Origin: Nonomuraea sp. SBT364
GTDB lineage: Bacteria > Actinomycetota > Actinomycetes > Streptosporangiales > Streptosporangiaceae
NCBI RefSeq assembly: GCF_001083785.1
Contig: NZ_LAVL01000020.1
Location: forward strand, 25,321 to 89,320
Direction of reading: 5' to 3'
Length of the DNA: 64,000 bases
In this document: piece after piece, positions 25,202-32,959 of the stretch
How positions within the stretch are numbered: the first letter of the stretch is position 1
Layout: every line of letters begins with the position of its first letter
Notes under the pieces: model-generated
The model's input: only the letters and a program-made list of their open reading frames with translations
What the model was told of the DNA's origin: nothing
Database searches by the model: none
Translations under genes and position numbers: made by a program

Positions 25202-28035
25202 CCCAGGTCCGGGAGCAGGACGGACGGCAGCTCGCAGTCCGGGTGCATGTGCAGCAGCTGGTAGGCCACCCCGCCCAGGCCGGGCAGCAGTCCCGGCGCG
25301 AAGGCGTCCCTGGCCAGGCCGCTGACCGGGCCGTTGGCCTCCAGGCTGCCCAGGATGTGGGAGTCCAGCAGCGCCCGGTCCACCGGCGCGACCCCGGCCG
25401 CCCGCGCGTGCTCGATCACTTCCCAGGACCCGAGGTCGCCGTGGCAGAGGGTGTGGTTCCAGCCGGTGCCGTCGGCCCAGCAGGAGGCGGCGGCGCGCGC
25501 CAGCCTGTCACGCCATCGGCCGCCGCCCGAGCGGGCCAGCCGGTCGGCGGCGACGATCCCGACCCCGCCCGCGCCGTGGCACCACGCGGCCGCGGTGAAG
25601 CCGTCCCCGCGCAGGTCCACCCAGCCACGCTGGCCCGGGTCGTACAGGGTGTCCTCGTAGGCGAACGCCGCCTCGGCGACCTCCCGCAGGCCGCCGGGGG
25701 CGCCGGGCGAGTCCGCCAGCCGGGACAGCGCCCAGCCGATGCCGGTGGCGCCGTGGGCCAGCCCGCCGAGCCCCTGCGGGAAACGCGGGCTGGGCCAGCA
25801 GACGCCGCCGGATCGGTGCTCCGCCAGCCCGGCCAGCCGTGTGCCGATGGAGGCGGCCAGTTCGGCCCAGTGCGCCTCGCCGGTCTGCTCGCCCAGCCGC
25901 AGCAGGGGGACGATCGCCCCGGCCATCCCGGAGAGCAGGTCGTAGCTGTCGTCGGCCTCGATCGACTCCGGGAGCAGCGCGGCCAGCTCGCGGGCGCGCG
26001 CCGGAGCCTCCTCCCCGGCCGCGCCGAGGGCGCGCAGCAGCAGCCAGCCCCACACCTGCGAGGTGATCCCGAGGTAGGCGCCGGGTGGCTCCGGCCGGAT
26101 CCGCATGTCCTCCCGCCGTTTGGCGGCGTCGCGGTCCTCCGTCAGGCGGATGGTGCGCAGGACCGCCTCCAGGAGGCCGGGCAGCTCGCCGATCGGCTCG
26201 GCCCGGCCGCCGTCGGCCTCCCGGACGTAGGCGGTCAGCAGGATCGCCACGCCGTGGGCGCCGCCGTACAGGTCGGCCGACAGCGGTTGCACGGCCCAGC
26301 CGGTGGGGTTGAGCACGGGCGTGATCCAGGTGACCGTGCCGTCCCGGCCGCGCACGGCGCTGTCCAGCACGCCGCGCATGATGCCGGCCGCGGCCGCGCG
26401 CCGGCGGGGCTCCGTGCGGCCGGTGAGGAGCAGGCCGGGCGAGAGCCGCTTGTCCTCCGGCATCCAGCCCTCGTTGAGGTAGGCGCTGACCAGGGCCGCC
26501 TGCGCCACCCGGCGGTCCAGGCCGTGGTCACGCTCCCGCCAGCGGGCCACGGCGTCGGCGATCAGGTCGGTCTCCGGGCCGCACCGGGTGCCCGCCGGGC
26601 CGCGCAGCACCCCGGCGCGCGGCGTGGTGTCGAACAGCGGGATGTCGCCGTCGCACAGCTCGTCCACCTCGGCGGCGATGATGGCGGGGTCGCCGGGGGC
26701 GCCGGGCACGTTCTCCGACATCTTGGCCAGCAGCGCGGCGGCCTTGGCCCGGGCGGGCGCCTCGTCGTGCAGCGCGGCGGGATGCCAGAGCATGCGGGCC
26801 AGCTCGGCGTACGACTCGGTGGAGCGCAGCACCGCGCGGACCGGGCAGTCGGCGAAGCCCGCCAGCAGGGGCTCCAGTTCGCCCGATCTGTCGAGTCCGG
26901 TCAGGCGGTCGCCGAGCTCGTCGAACCCGGCGATGATCACGTCCCAGTAGTGGCCGAGCACCGGCTCGGGGCTGGGATGGTTGGCCGCCGGGGGCAGTTC
27001 CACCCGCTCGGTGCCCATCCGGGGGCTGTCGGTGCCCACGCCGAGCACGACGGGCAGCTCGACCTCCGGCTGCTGGCCGGGCAGCGCGCCCGCCGCCGAC
27101 ATGTCCACGCCCCGCCAGCCCAGCGCCACTCCTCGCCCCGGGAGCAGCCCGGTGCGCATGACCGAGGCGTCCACCAACTCGACCGCCAGGTCGACGGCGT
27201 GGCCGTACCCGGTTGGACGCGCCTTGGCGTGCGGGGTGAACAGGCTCTCGCAGTCGACGACCACGGGATGCGGGCCGGCCGCGATGAGGTTCTCGGCATG
27301 CAGGTCGCTGCCGCCGAGCAGGCGCATGAGGGCCAGCCAGTGGCCCATCCCCCGATAGAAGGCGCGCAGCTCGCCAGCGTCGGCGCAGTGGCGGTGCCCG
27401 ATGTGCTCGGCCCAGCCGTACCCCTGCCCGATCACGACCCGGGGCACCCGCATGGTGGTGGCGCCGAGGTGGGTGAGCAGGCCGGCGAGCGCCGCGTCCA
27501 CGGCCAGCGAGCGCGGCTTGTACAGGACCCGGCCGTCCTCGCCGTGCGCCAGGACGACCGTCTGCCCGCCCCGGTGGCTGTCCCCGGCGCCGAACTCGAC
27601 GCCGACGAGCTCGCCCGACGGCGCCCCCGGAAGGGCGGCCAGCGCCGCGCGGTCCCGGGCGAAGCGGGCGGCGAACGCGAAGGCGGCCTCGCACCGGTAG
27701 CGGATCACCGTCGTGAGCCTGGCCGTCATGGCGGGGTACGGCACCGCCAGGCCGTGCCAGAACTCCGGTTCCGCCACGGTCTTCTTCCATTGCTCCCAGC
27801 GGGCGGCGGGATCGGGGGCGGTCAGGCGCCCGGAGAGCCGGGCGGCGTTCAGCTCCAGCACCAGCACTCTGGTGATCTTGCGGCGGACGTCCTCCTCCAG
27901 GGACCGGGCGGCGCCCGCCAGGATGACGTCGCACTCGGCCCGGGCGAGGCCGGTGAGCGACCCCAGCCGGGCCTCCAGGTCGGCCAGAGCCGGTCCGATC
28001 AGCGGGTCCAGCGGAGGGTCGAACTCACCGGCCAT
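25198..28035 (-). CDS. lanM: Class II lanthionine synthetase LanM
   Basis: 945 residues, within family range. The dehydratase half shows YKPRSL (Lys173), GGSDLHAENLIA (Asp244, His246, Asn249) and VVDCESLF (Asp261, Glu263). The cyclase half has LAHGATGIGWAL and the zinc ligands in AAWCHGAGG (Cys819) and LCHGDLG (Cys864, His865). The enzyme phosphorylates and dehydrates Ser/Thr in the precursor, then adds Cys thiols to make (methyl)lanthionine. GGGAG lies 4 bases upstream of ATG, 16 bp after the precursor stop. All key residues appear intact. Confidence 0.95.
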   Translation of the reverse strand: MAGEFDPPLDPLIGPALADLEARLGSLTGLARAECDVILAGAARSLEEDVRRKITRVLVLELNAARLSGRLTAPDPAARWEQWKKTVAEPEFWHGLAVPYPAMTARLTTVIRYRCEAAFAFAARFARDRAALAALPGAPSGELVGVEFGAGDSHRGGQTVVLAHGEDGRVLYKPRSLAVDAALAGLLTHLGATTMRVPRVVIGQGYGWAEHIGHRHCADAGELRAFYRGMGHWLALMRLLGGSDLHAENLIAAGPHPVVVDCESLFTPHAKARPTGYGHAVDLAVELVDASVMRTGLLPGRGVALGWRGVDMSAAGALPGQQPEVELPVVLGVGTDSPRMGTERVELPPAANHPSPEPVLGHYWDVIIAGFDELGDRLTGLDRSGELEPLLAGFADCPVRAVLRSTESYAELARMLWHPAALHDEAPARAKAAALLAKMSENVPGAPGDPAIIAAEVDELCDGDIPLFDTTPRAGVLRGPAGTRCGPETDLIADAVARWRERDHGLDRRVAQAALVSAYLNEGWMPEDKRLSPGLLLTGRTEPRRRAAAAGIMRGVLDSAVRGRDGTVTWITPVLNPTGWAVQPLSADLYGGAHGVAILLTAYVREADGGRAEPIGELPGLLEAVLRTIRLTEDRDAAKRREDMRIRPEPPGAYLGITSQVWGWLLLRALGAAGEEAPARARELAALLPESIEADDSYDLLSGMAGAIVPLLRLGEQTGEAHWAELAASIGTRLAGLAEHRSGGVCWPSPRFPQGLGGLAHGATGIGWALSRLADSPGAPGGLREVAEAAFAYEDTLYDPGQRGWVDLRGDGFTAAAWCHGAGGVGIVAADRLARSGGGRWRDRLARAAASCWADGTGWNHTLCHGDLGSWEVIEHARAAGVAPVDRALLDSHILGSLEANGPVSGLARDAFAPGLLPGLGGVAYQLLHMHPDCELPSVLLPDLG

Positions 28036-28051
28036 GTGCTCCCGTCCCCGC

Positions 28052-28240
28052 TCAGCAGCAGTAACGGGTGTAGGAGCCCGAGCAGGCGGTCCCGCATTTG
28101 CCGGAGGCGCCCGGCCCTGTCATGGTGATCTCGGACTCCACGTACGTGCCCGGCAGCAGCGGGCCTGCCGGGCTGTCCGGCTCGTCGCCCGCCCTCCAGG
28201 CGGCGATGATCTCCTCTGCCCTTTCGAGGGTCACGGTCAT
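28052..28240 (-). CDS. lanA: Class II lanthipeptide precursor peptide LanA
   Basis: 62 residues from ATG 28240, with GGGAG 7 bases upstream. The leader is acidic and helical (MTVTLERAEEIIAAWRAGDE). The C-terminal part is Gly/Ser/Thr/Cys-rich and ends in SGKCGTACSGSYTRYCC: four Cys (49, 53, 61, 62) and Ser/Thr at 39, 41, 46, 51, 54, 56, 58, enough for up to four thioether rings. No GG or GA motif marks the leader end; cleavage may fall after the ESEI region, a guess. Placed directly before lanM and divergent from the response regulator. Confidence 0.9.
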   Translation of the reverse strand: MTVTLERAEEIIAAWRAGDEPDSPAGPLLPGTYVESEITMTGPGASGKCGTACSGSYTRYCC

Positions 28241-28289
28241 GCTTGCTCTCCCTTCTCGGACTTGGCGCCATGCTCTGCTGCCGGGTTCG

Positions 28290-28305
28290 TGACGGCTAGC
28301 CGTCA
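28290..28305. promoter_or_regulatory. Perfect 16-bp palindrome in the lanA-regulator gap
   Basis: TGACGGCTAGCCGTCA is self-complementary over all 16 bases and lies 50 bp upstream of the lanA start and 31 bp upstream of the regulator start. The minus-strand TTGACG of a possible lanA -35 overlaps it. It is the best candidate binding site for the LuxR-type response regulator. Confidence 0.6.
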
Positions 28306-28335
28306 AAACTGCGCACTTGACACGACATTCCGGAT

Positions 28336-28977
28336 ATGAAAGAGACAGTCGTGATCACCGTTTCCGTCGTCGACGATGACCGGATGCTCATCGACGGGCT
28401 GGCGGCCTGGCTGGCCGGGGTGCCCGACATCCGGCTGACCGGATCGGCCGCCACCGTCGCCGAACTGCTCGGCACGGAGCGGTCGCCGGCCGAGGTGGTG
28501 CTGCTCGACCTGCTGCTGGCCGACCGCTCCGACCCCGTGCGCAACGTGCGCACGCTGGTGCGGCTGCGGCGGCGGGTGCTGGTGGTCAGCGTCGTGACCT
28601 CGGGCGACATGGCCAGGCAGATGATCGCCGCCGGGGCCGGCGGCTACCTCACCAAGGACCACGACCTGGCGATGCTGGTGGCCAAGGTGAGGGAGGTGGC
28701 GACGGAGAAGGTCGCCATCTCCCCGGAACTGGCGCTCGGCTGGCTGGCCGACCGCGACGTCGATCGGCCCGTCCTGTCCCCGCAGGAGCGCGCGGTGCTG
28801 CTCGCCTACGCCTCCGGCATGACGCTCACCGCGGCGGCCCGCAGCGCCGGGGTGCAGCCGGGGACCGCCAGGAACTACCTCGAACGCGTCAAGGACAAGT
28901 ACCGGAAGGCCGGCCGTCCCGCCTACACCAAGCTGGAGCTCGCCGACCGCGTCAGGGAGGACGGTCTGGCCACCTGA
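28336..28977 (+). CDS. LuxR/NarL-type response regulator of the lanthipeptide cluster
   Basis: 213 residues. The receiver domain has acidic residues in VVDDDRML, the phospho-acceptor Asp58 in VVLLDLLLA and Lys in YLTKDHD. The C-terminal HTH begins LSPQERAVLLAYASGMTLTAAARSAGV. It is divergent from lanA and convergent (26-bp overlap) with the sensor kinase, an unusual tail-to-tail arrangement for a two-component pair. It probably activates lanA-lanM-abc-bbe through the palindrome. A GTG seven codons in is an alternative start. Confidence 0.9.
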   Translation: MKETVVITVSVVDDDRMLIDGLAAWLAGVPDIRLTGSAATVAELLGTERSPAEVVLLDLLLADRSDPVRNVRTLVRLRRRVLVVSVVTSGDMARQMIAAGAGGYLTKDHDLAMLVAKVREVATEKVAISPELALGWLADRDVDRPVLSPQERAVLLAYASGMTLTAAARSAGVQPGTARNYLERVKDKYRKAGRPAYTKLELADRVREDGLAT

Positions 28978-30169
28978 GCTCCACGCACACCCCCTCGCCG
29001 GGCGCCGTGATGACCTCGGCGCCGCCGCCCACCTCGCGCATGCGCCCGATGACCGAGGACCGCAGCCCGTAGCCGGGCTCGACCCGGCGCGGATCGAATC
29101 CGGCGCCCCGGTCGACGACGCGGACGGTGACCACGCCGTCCACCGCGACGGCGGTGAGCCACGCCTCGCGCTCCCCCGAATGCCTGGCCACGTTGTTGAG
29201 CGCCTCGGCGCCGGCCTCCGCCATGGCCTCGCCCACGTCGGCGGGCAGGTCCGCGGGCAGCGCCTCGGCGGCGTAGCGCACGCACAGCCCCAGCCCGCTC
29301 GCCCTGGCCACCGCGCGGGCCAGGCCGTTGCCCAGCCCCGTGGCGGGGCCCGCCGCGTCCTGCCTGATCAGCGTCCGCACGTAGGCCGCGTCGGCCGCGC
29401 ACCGCCGCCGCACCTCCTCCGTACGATGGTCCAGCCCGCCGCGCGCGATCGCGGTCAGCGTGGTGAGGACGGTGTCGTGCAACTGCCGGTAGTGCGCCAG
29501 CCTGGCCCGCTCGGCGACCCGCTCGGCCTCGGCCGCCAGCCGCTGCTCGGCCAGCCCGTCCAGCCGCGTGGCCTGGGCGGCCAGGTAGCGCCGGATGAAG
29601 AAGACGATGATCGCGAACCACACGTAGCTGTTGACCCGCACGGCCAGCTCCAGCGCGGGCGGGAAGCGCTGGCCCAGGTCGTCGGCGTGCGCGATCGCGT
29701 ACACCACGACCGGCGGCAGCAGCGCCGCGAACTGGATCGGGCGCGCGCAGACCGCGCCGATCAGCGCCCCGGTCGCCAGCAGGGCGTGCGAGGACCAGTT
29801 GGACACGCAGGTGCCCGGCCCAGGCAGGCAGGCGCCGGTGACGCCGACCAGGAAGACGCAGGTGGCGACCACGTCGATCACCACGGCCAGGGGCGCGAAC
29901 CAGCCGCGCCGCGCCACCCAGCGGAACAGCACCGCGTTCCACGTCAGGCCCAGCGCCAGCAGCACCGCGTTGCGGCCGCGGTCGGCGTACAGCGCCTCAG
30001 CGGCGAACAGGCTCGCACAGGCGGGCAGCAGATAGCTGAGCCGTTGCAGCAACAGCAGCATCGCCACGAACCGGCGCACCCGCTCGATGCTGGGCCTGGA
30101 CGCCAAAAACAGCGGGTCGCGCCAGCCGAGTGAGCCCCGTCCCGGGTCACGCGGGGAGGGAGGCTGCAT
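28952..30169 (-). CDS. NarX-type sensor histidine kinase
   Basis: 405 residues from ATG 30169, preceded by GGAAGGG; an ATG 42 bases earlier lacks a ribosome binding site. Five to six membrane helices fill residues about 30-210. The dimerisation/phospho-acceptor motif is YRQLHDTVLTTLTAIA, and the ATPase has EALNNVARHSG (N box) and DRGAGFDP (G box). It is the expected partner of the response regulator at 28336 although transcribed toward it. The sensed signal is likely at the membrane. Confidence 0.85.
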   Translation of the reverse strand: MQPPSPRDPGRGSLGWRDPLFLASRPSIERVRRFVAMLLLLQRLSYLLPACASLFAAEALYADRGRNAVLLALGLTWNAVLFRWVARRGWFAPLAVVIDVVATCVFLVGVTGACLPGPGTCVSNWSSHALLATGALIGAVCARPIQFAALLPPVVVYAIAHADDLGQRFPPALELAVRVNSYVWFAIIVFFIRRYLAAQATRLDGLAEQRLAAEAERVAERARLAHYRQLHDTVLTTLTAIARGGLDHRTEEVRRRCAADAAYVRTLIRQDAAGPATGLGNGLARAVARASGLGLCVRYAAEALPADLPADVGEAMAEAGAEALNNVARHSGEREAWLTAVAVDGVVTVRVVDRGAGFDPRRVEPGYGLRSSVIGRMREVGGGAEVITAPGEGVCVELRWPDRPP

Positions 30170-30277
30170 GTGTAGCGACGCCCTTCCGACGAGCCGGACT
30201 CTAAGATCCATCGAGCCCGGCGCGATCTCAAGCGCACGCCGGATACGGGTGTCCGAGTTGCCGGAATAGACGCGTTC

Positions 30278-30739
30278 CTACTGGCCGGGGAGCTCGCTCC
30301 GCACGCGCTCGACGAGCTCGGCCCGGTCTACCCCGGCCAGGGCGAGGGCGCGCGGCACCGTGCCGACCTCGGCCTGCAGGATGCCGATCAGCAGGTGGCC
30401 CGGCCGCAGGTCCTTCTTGCGGTGCGAGCGCACCATCCGGTCCAGGGCCACCTTGACCGAGGCGCCCAGTTGCGGGCGGCGCGAGAGGTCGGGGGTCGCC
30501 GGCGGCAGGTCGAAGGCGGCGGTCGTCACCCCGGCCACGCCCAGGCTGTGCTCGAACTCCCGGCGCAGGGCGTCCTTCAGCGCCTCGTAGCCGAGGCCGG
30601 CCGACGTCAGCGCCGGCTCGTGCCCGGCGGCGACGGCCAGCAGCAGGTGGTGTGCCTCGATCGTGGCCGAGGCGTCCCGCGCGGCCTCGTGCCCGGCCCG
30701 CTCCAGGACCTCGTGGAGGTAGGCGTCGAACTGGCTCAT
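30278..30739 (-). CDS. Clp N-domain protein
   Basis: 153 residues consisting of two Clp repeat-like units (AYLHEVLERAGHEAARDASATIEAHHLLLAVA; later RMVRSHRKKDLRPGHLLIGILQ) without an AAA+ ATPase part. Stand-alone Clp-N proteins bind adaptor or substrate segments and are frequent in actinomycetes beside small HTH genes. Its ATG overlaps the stop of the HTH gene upstream (4 bp), so both are made together. Function unknown. Confidence 0.85.
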   Translation of the reverse strand: MSQFDAYLHEVLERAGHEAARDASATIEAHHLLLAVAAGHEPALTSAGLGYEALKDALRREFEHSLGVAGVTTAAFDLPPATPDLSRRPQLGASVKVALDRMVRSHRKKDLRPGHLLIGILQAEVGTVPRALALAGVDRAELVERVRSELPGQ

Positions 30740-30951
30740 CCCCGCCTCCGCAGCGTCACTCCGGCGGCGATGAGCCGCTTGGCGTGCTTCTTGTGAACCG
30801 CCTGGCGCGTGACGGCCAGCGCCTCGGCCACCTGCGGCCAGCTCCAGCCGGCCCGCATCGCCTGCTCGACGGCGGAGTCCTCCAACTGGTCGGCCAGGCG
30901 GCGCAGCGCGGCCACGGCCGCCAGCGCGTCCGCCGGATCTTCGCTCGGCAT
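30736..30951 (-). CDS. Small helix-turn-helix protein
   Basis: 71 residues. The second half is a homeodomain-like HTH: MRAGWSWPQVAEALAVTRQ followed by AVHKKHAKRLI. The N-terminal half is an acidic helix. It is co-translated with the Clp-N protein, a pairing common in actinomycetes, where the HTH protein may control the pair. No ligand domain is present. Confidence 0.75.
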   Translation of the reverse strand: MPSEDPADALAAVAALRRLADQLEDSAVEQAMRAGWSWPQVAEALAVTRQAVHKKHAKRLIAAGVTLRRRG

Positions 30952-30968
30952 GCGGGCAAGCCTAGCAA

Positions 30969-31604
30969 CTAGAGTTGCTTATGGACGCCGGCGTGATAGA
31001 GGGCGTTGAAGAGCGGCCACGTCAGGGCGGCCATCTCGGCCGGCGACCGCGGGCAGCCGCGCTGGAGCCAGTCGGCGGCCACGCCGATGATCGCGCCTCC
31101 GGTGAAGGCGGCCGGCACGTCGTGCGGGATGTCCAGCAGCGCCTCGGCGCGGCCGGGCAGGCCCGCGTTCTCCCGCATCCGGTCGTGGACGGCCACGGTG
31201 ATGCGGCGGCGGATGTGGTCGGCGACGCGCGCGCTCCCCTGCGGCCCCAGCAGGCTCCGATAGAGCCCGGCGTGCCCGGCGAGGCTGGCGAAGAACGCCT
31301 CCAGCGACCGGGTCACCTCCAGCGCCATGTCGGCGGAGTCGGGGGCGGGGCCGGGCAGGGACTCGATCAGGTCGTCGATCATCGCCGTGCAGGCGGCCTC
31401 GGCCAGTTCGTGCACGTCACGGTAGTGGTCGTAGAAGGTCGAGCGGCTCACCCCGGCGTCCTCGGCGACGTCGGCGACGCTGATCCGCGACAGATCCCGC
31501 TCCTCGACGAGCTGCATGAGCGCGCGCGCCAGGGCCGCGTGGGTGCGGCGGACGCGCCGGTCACCCGCCGTGGTGCTGTTTCTGCTAGTGGCCACGCGTT
31601 TCAC
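30969..31604 (-). CDS. TetR-family regulator of the P450 operon
   Basis: 211 residues. HTH: RTHAALARALMQLVEERDL, ISVADVAEDAGVSRSTFYDHY. The C-terminal domain has the helical pattern of TetR_C_33-like proteins (LTWPLFNALYHAGVHKQL end). It is divergent from the ferredoxin reductase-P450-ferredoxin genes, with two operator-like sites in the gap, so it most likely represses that operon until a ligand, perhaps the P450 substrate, is bound. Confidence 0.85.
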   Translation of the reverse strand: MKRVATSRNSTTAGDRRVRRTHAALARALMQLVEERDLSRISVADVAEDAGVSRSTFYDHYRDVHELAEAACTAMIDDLIESLPGPAPDSADMALEVTRSLEAFFASLAGHAGLYRSLLGPQGSARVADHIRRRITVAVHDRMRENAGLPGRAEALLDIPHDVPAAFTGGAIIGVAADWLQRGCPRSPAEMAALTWPLFNALYHAGVHKQL

Positions 31605-31615
31605 CCTACCGTCTG

Positions 31616-31647
31616 CCTACATCTGTACGGTTTCCTACACGTGTAGG
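31616..31647. promoter_or_regulatory. Twin TetR operator sites
   Basis: CCTACACGTGTAGG (31634-31647) is a perfect 14-bp palindrome. A diverged copy, CCTACATCTGTACGG, lies at 31616-31630. Both share the half-site CCTACA. They sit just upstream of the TetR start on one side and of the P450 operon on the other. Confidence 0.65.
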
Positions 31648-31677
31648 GTAATCTGGCGACGGAAGGGAGCACGACAC

Positions 31678-31710
31678 ATGCGGACACTTCATCTGGGTGG
31701 CGCCTGGTGA
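31678..31710 (+). CDS. Ten-codon upstream open reading frame coupled to the ferredoxin reductase gene
   Basis: ATG at 31678 is preceded by GGAAGGGAG with an 8-base spacer, the strongest ribosome binding site of the operon. It reads MRTLHLGGAW and stops in a TGA that overlaps the GTG start of the reductase (GTGA). It may act as a coupling leader peptide, or be the remaining start of a lost gene. No homology can be claimed at this size. Confidence 0.5.
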   Translation: MRTLHLGGAW

Positions 31711-32915
31711 CCTCACCGGACAGCGTGCTGATCGTCGGCGCGTCGGCCGCCGGCCTGAGCACCGCGGAGGCACTGCGCCGGCACGGCTACCAGGGCCGGC
31801 TGACGCTGCTGGACGCCGGCCCCCATCTGCCCTACGACCGGCCGCCGCTGTCGAAGCAGGTCCTGGCCGGCGCGTGGGAGCCGGCCCGCGTCCAGCTCCG
31901 CGACCCGGCGCGGCTGGAGGCGCTGCAGGCGGAGTTCGCGCTGGACGAGCCCGCCGTGGCGCTCGACGCGGCGGCCCGGGCGGTCACCACCGGCTCCGGC
32001 CGGGTGCTGCGCGCCGACGCCCTCGTCATCGCCACCGGCCTCACTCCGTGCCGGCTCCCCGGCCAGGACGGCCTGGCGGGCGTGCACGTGCTGCGCACCC
32101 TGGACGACGCGCTCGCGCTGCGCCGCGACCTGACCGCCGGGCGGCGGCTCGTGGTCGTCGGCGAGGGCGTGCTGGGCGCGGAGGTCGCGGCCACCGCCCG
32201 CGCGCTGGGCCTGGACGTGACCCTCGCCGGCATGGGCCGGACCCCGCTGGGCGAGCAGCTCGGCGACGTGATCGGCGAGCTGCTGTCGCGGACGCACGGC
32301 GAGCGCGGCGTCCGGCTGCGGCTCGGCGTCACCGTCGAGGAACTGACCGGCGCCGGCGGGCAGGTCACGGGCGTCCGGCTGGCCGGCGGCGAGCTGCTGG
32401 CCGCCGACGTGGTCGTGGTCGCCGTCGGCTCCCGCCCCGCGACCGGCTGGCTGGAGGGCAGCGACCTCCCCGGCCTCCCAGGCCTCCCCGGCCTCACCCC
32501 GGGCGGCGGGGTGGCGTGCGACTCGCGCTGCCGCGCCGCCGAAGGGATCTACGCCGTCGGCGACGTGGCCTCCTGGCAGCACGAGGGGCTCGGCAGGCGG
32601 CTGCGCCTGGAGAACCGCACCAACGCCACCGAACAGGCCCAGGCGGTGGCGGCCAACATCCTCGGCGCGGACCGCCCGTACACGCCGATCCCCTATTTCT
32701 GGACCGACCAGTACGACGTCAAGATCCAGGCTCACGGGCTGCCGTCACCGGCGGCGGAGCTGACCGTCGTCGACGGCGACCCGGAGGAGCGCCGCTTCAC
32801 CGCCCTCTACCGCGAGGGCGGCCGGGTCACCGGCGTGATCGGCTGGAACATGCCCAAGCAGGCGCGCGTCCTGAGGCAGCAGGCCCTCGGCGCCCAGTCG
32901 CTCGCGTCCGCGTGA
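31707..32915 (+). CDS. NAD(P)H-dependent ferredoxin reductase
   Basis: 402 residues. The FAD motif VLIVGASAAGLSTAEALRR opens the protein, DRPPLSKQ follows, the NAD motif is VVVGEGVLGAEVAATARALG, and TDQYDVKIQAHG with a GDVASW motif mark the rubredoxin/ferredoxin reductase class used by bacterial P450s. It passes electrons to the ferredoxin at 34191. A Pro-Gly-Leu repeat (LPGLPGLPGL) lies in a surface loop near residue 255. The start GTG overlaps the upstream ten-codon frame. Confidence 0.9.
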   Translation: MTSPDSVLIVGASAAGLSTAEALRRHGYQGRLTLLDAGPHLPYDRPPLSKQVLAGAWEPARVQLRDPARLEALQAEFALDEPAVALDAAARAVTTGSGRVLRADALVIATGLTPCRLPGQDGLAGVHVLRTLDDALALRRDLTAGRRLVVVGEGVLGAEVAATARALGLDVTLAGMGRTPLGEQLGDVIGELLSRTHGERGVRLRLGVTVEELTGAGGQVTGVRLAGGELLAADVVVVAVGSRPATGWLEGSDLPGLPGLPGLTPGGGVACDSRCRAAEGIYAVGDVASWQHEGLGRRLRLENRTNATEQAQAVAANILGADRPYTPIPYFWTDQYDVKIQAHGLPSPAAELTVVDGDPEERRFTALYREGGRVTGVIGWNMPKQARVLRQQALGAQSLASA

Positions 32916-32959
32916 CCTCGTCCGCAGGCGATCAATCACCAGTTCAGAGGAGATGCCGA

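Noticed and set aside
28317..28322. TTGACA as the -35 of the lanthipeptide response regulator
   Set aside because: It lies only 13 bases before the ATG, and no -10 follows at the right distance.
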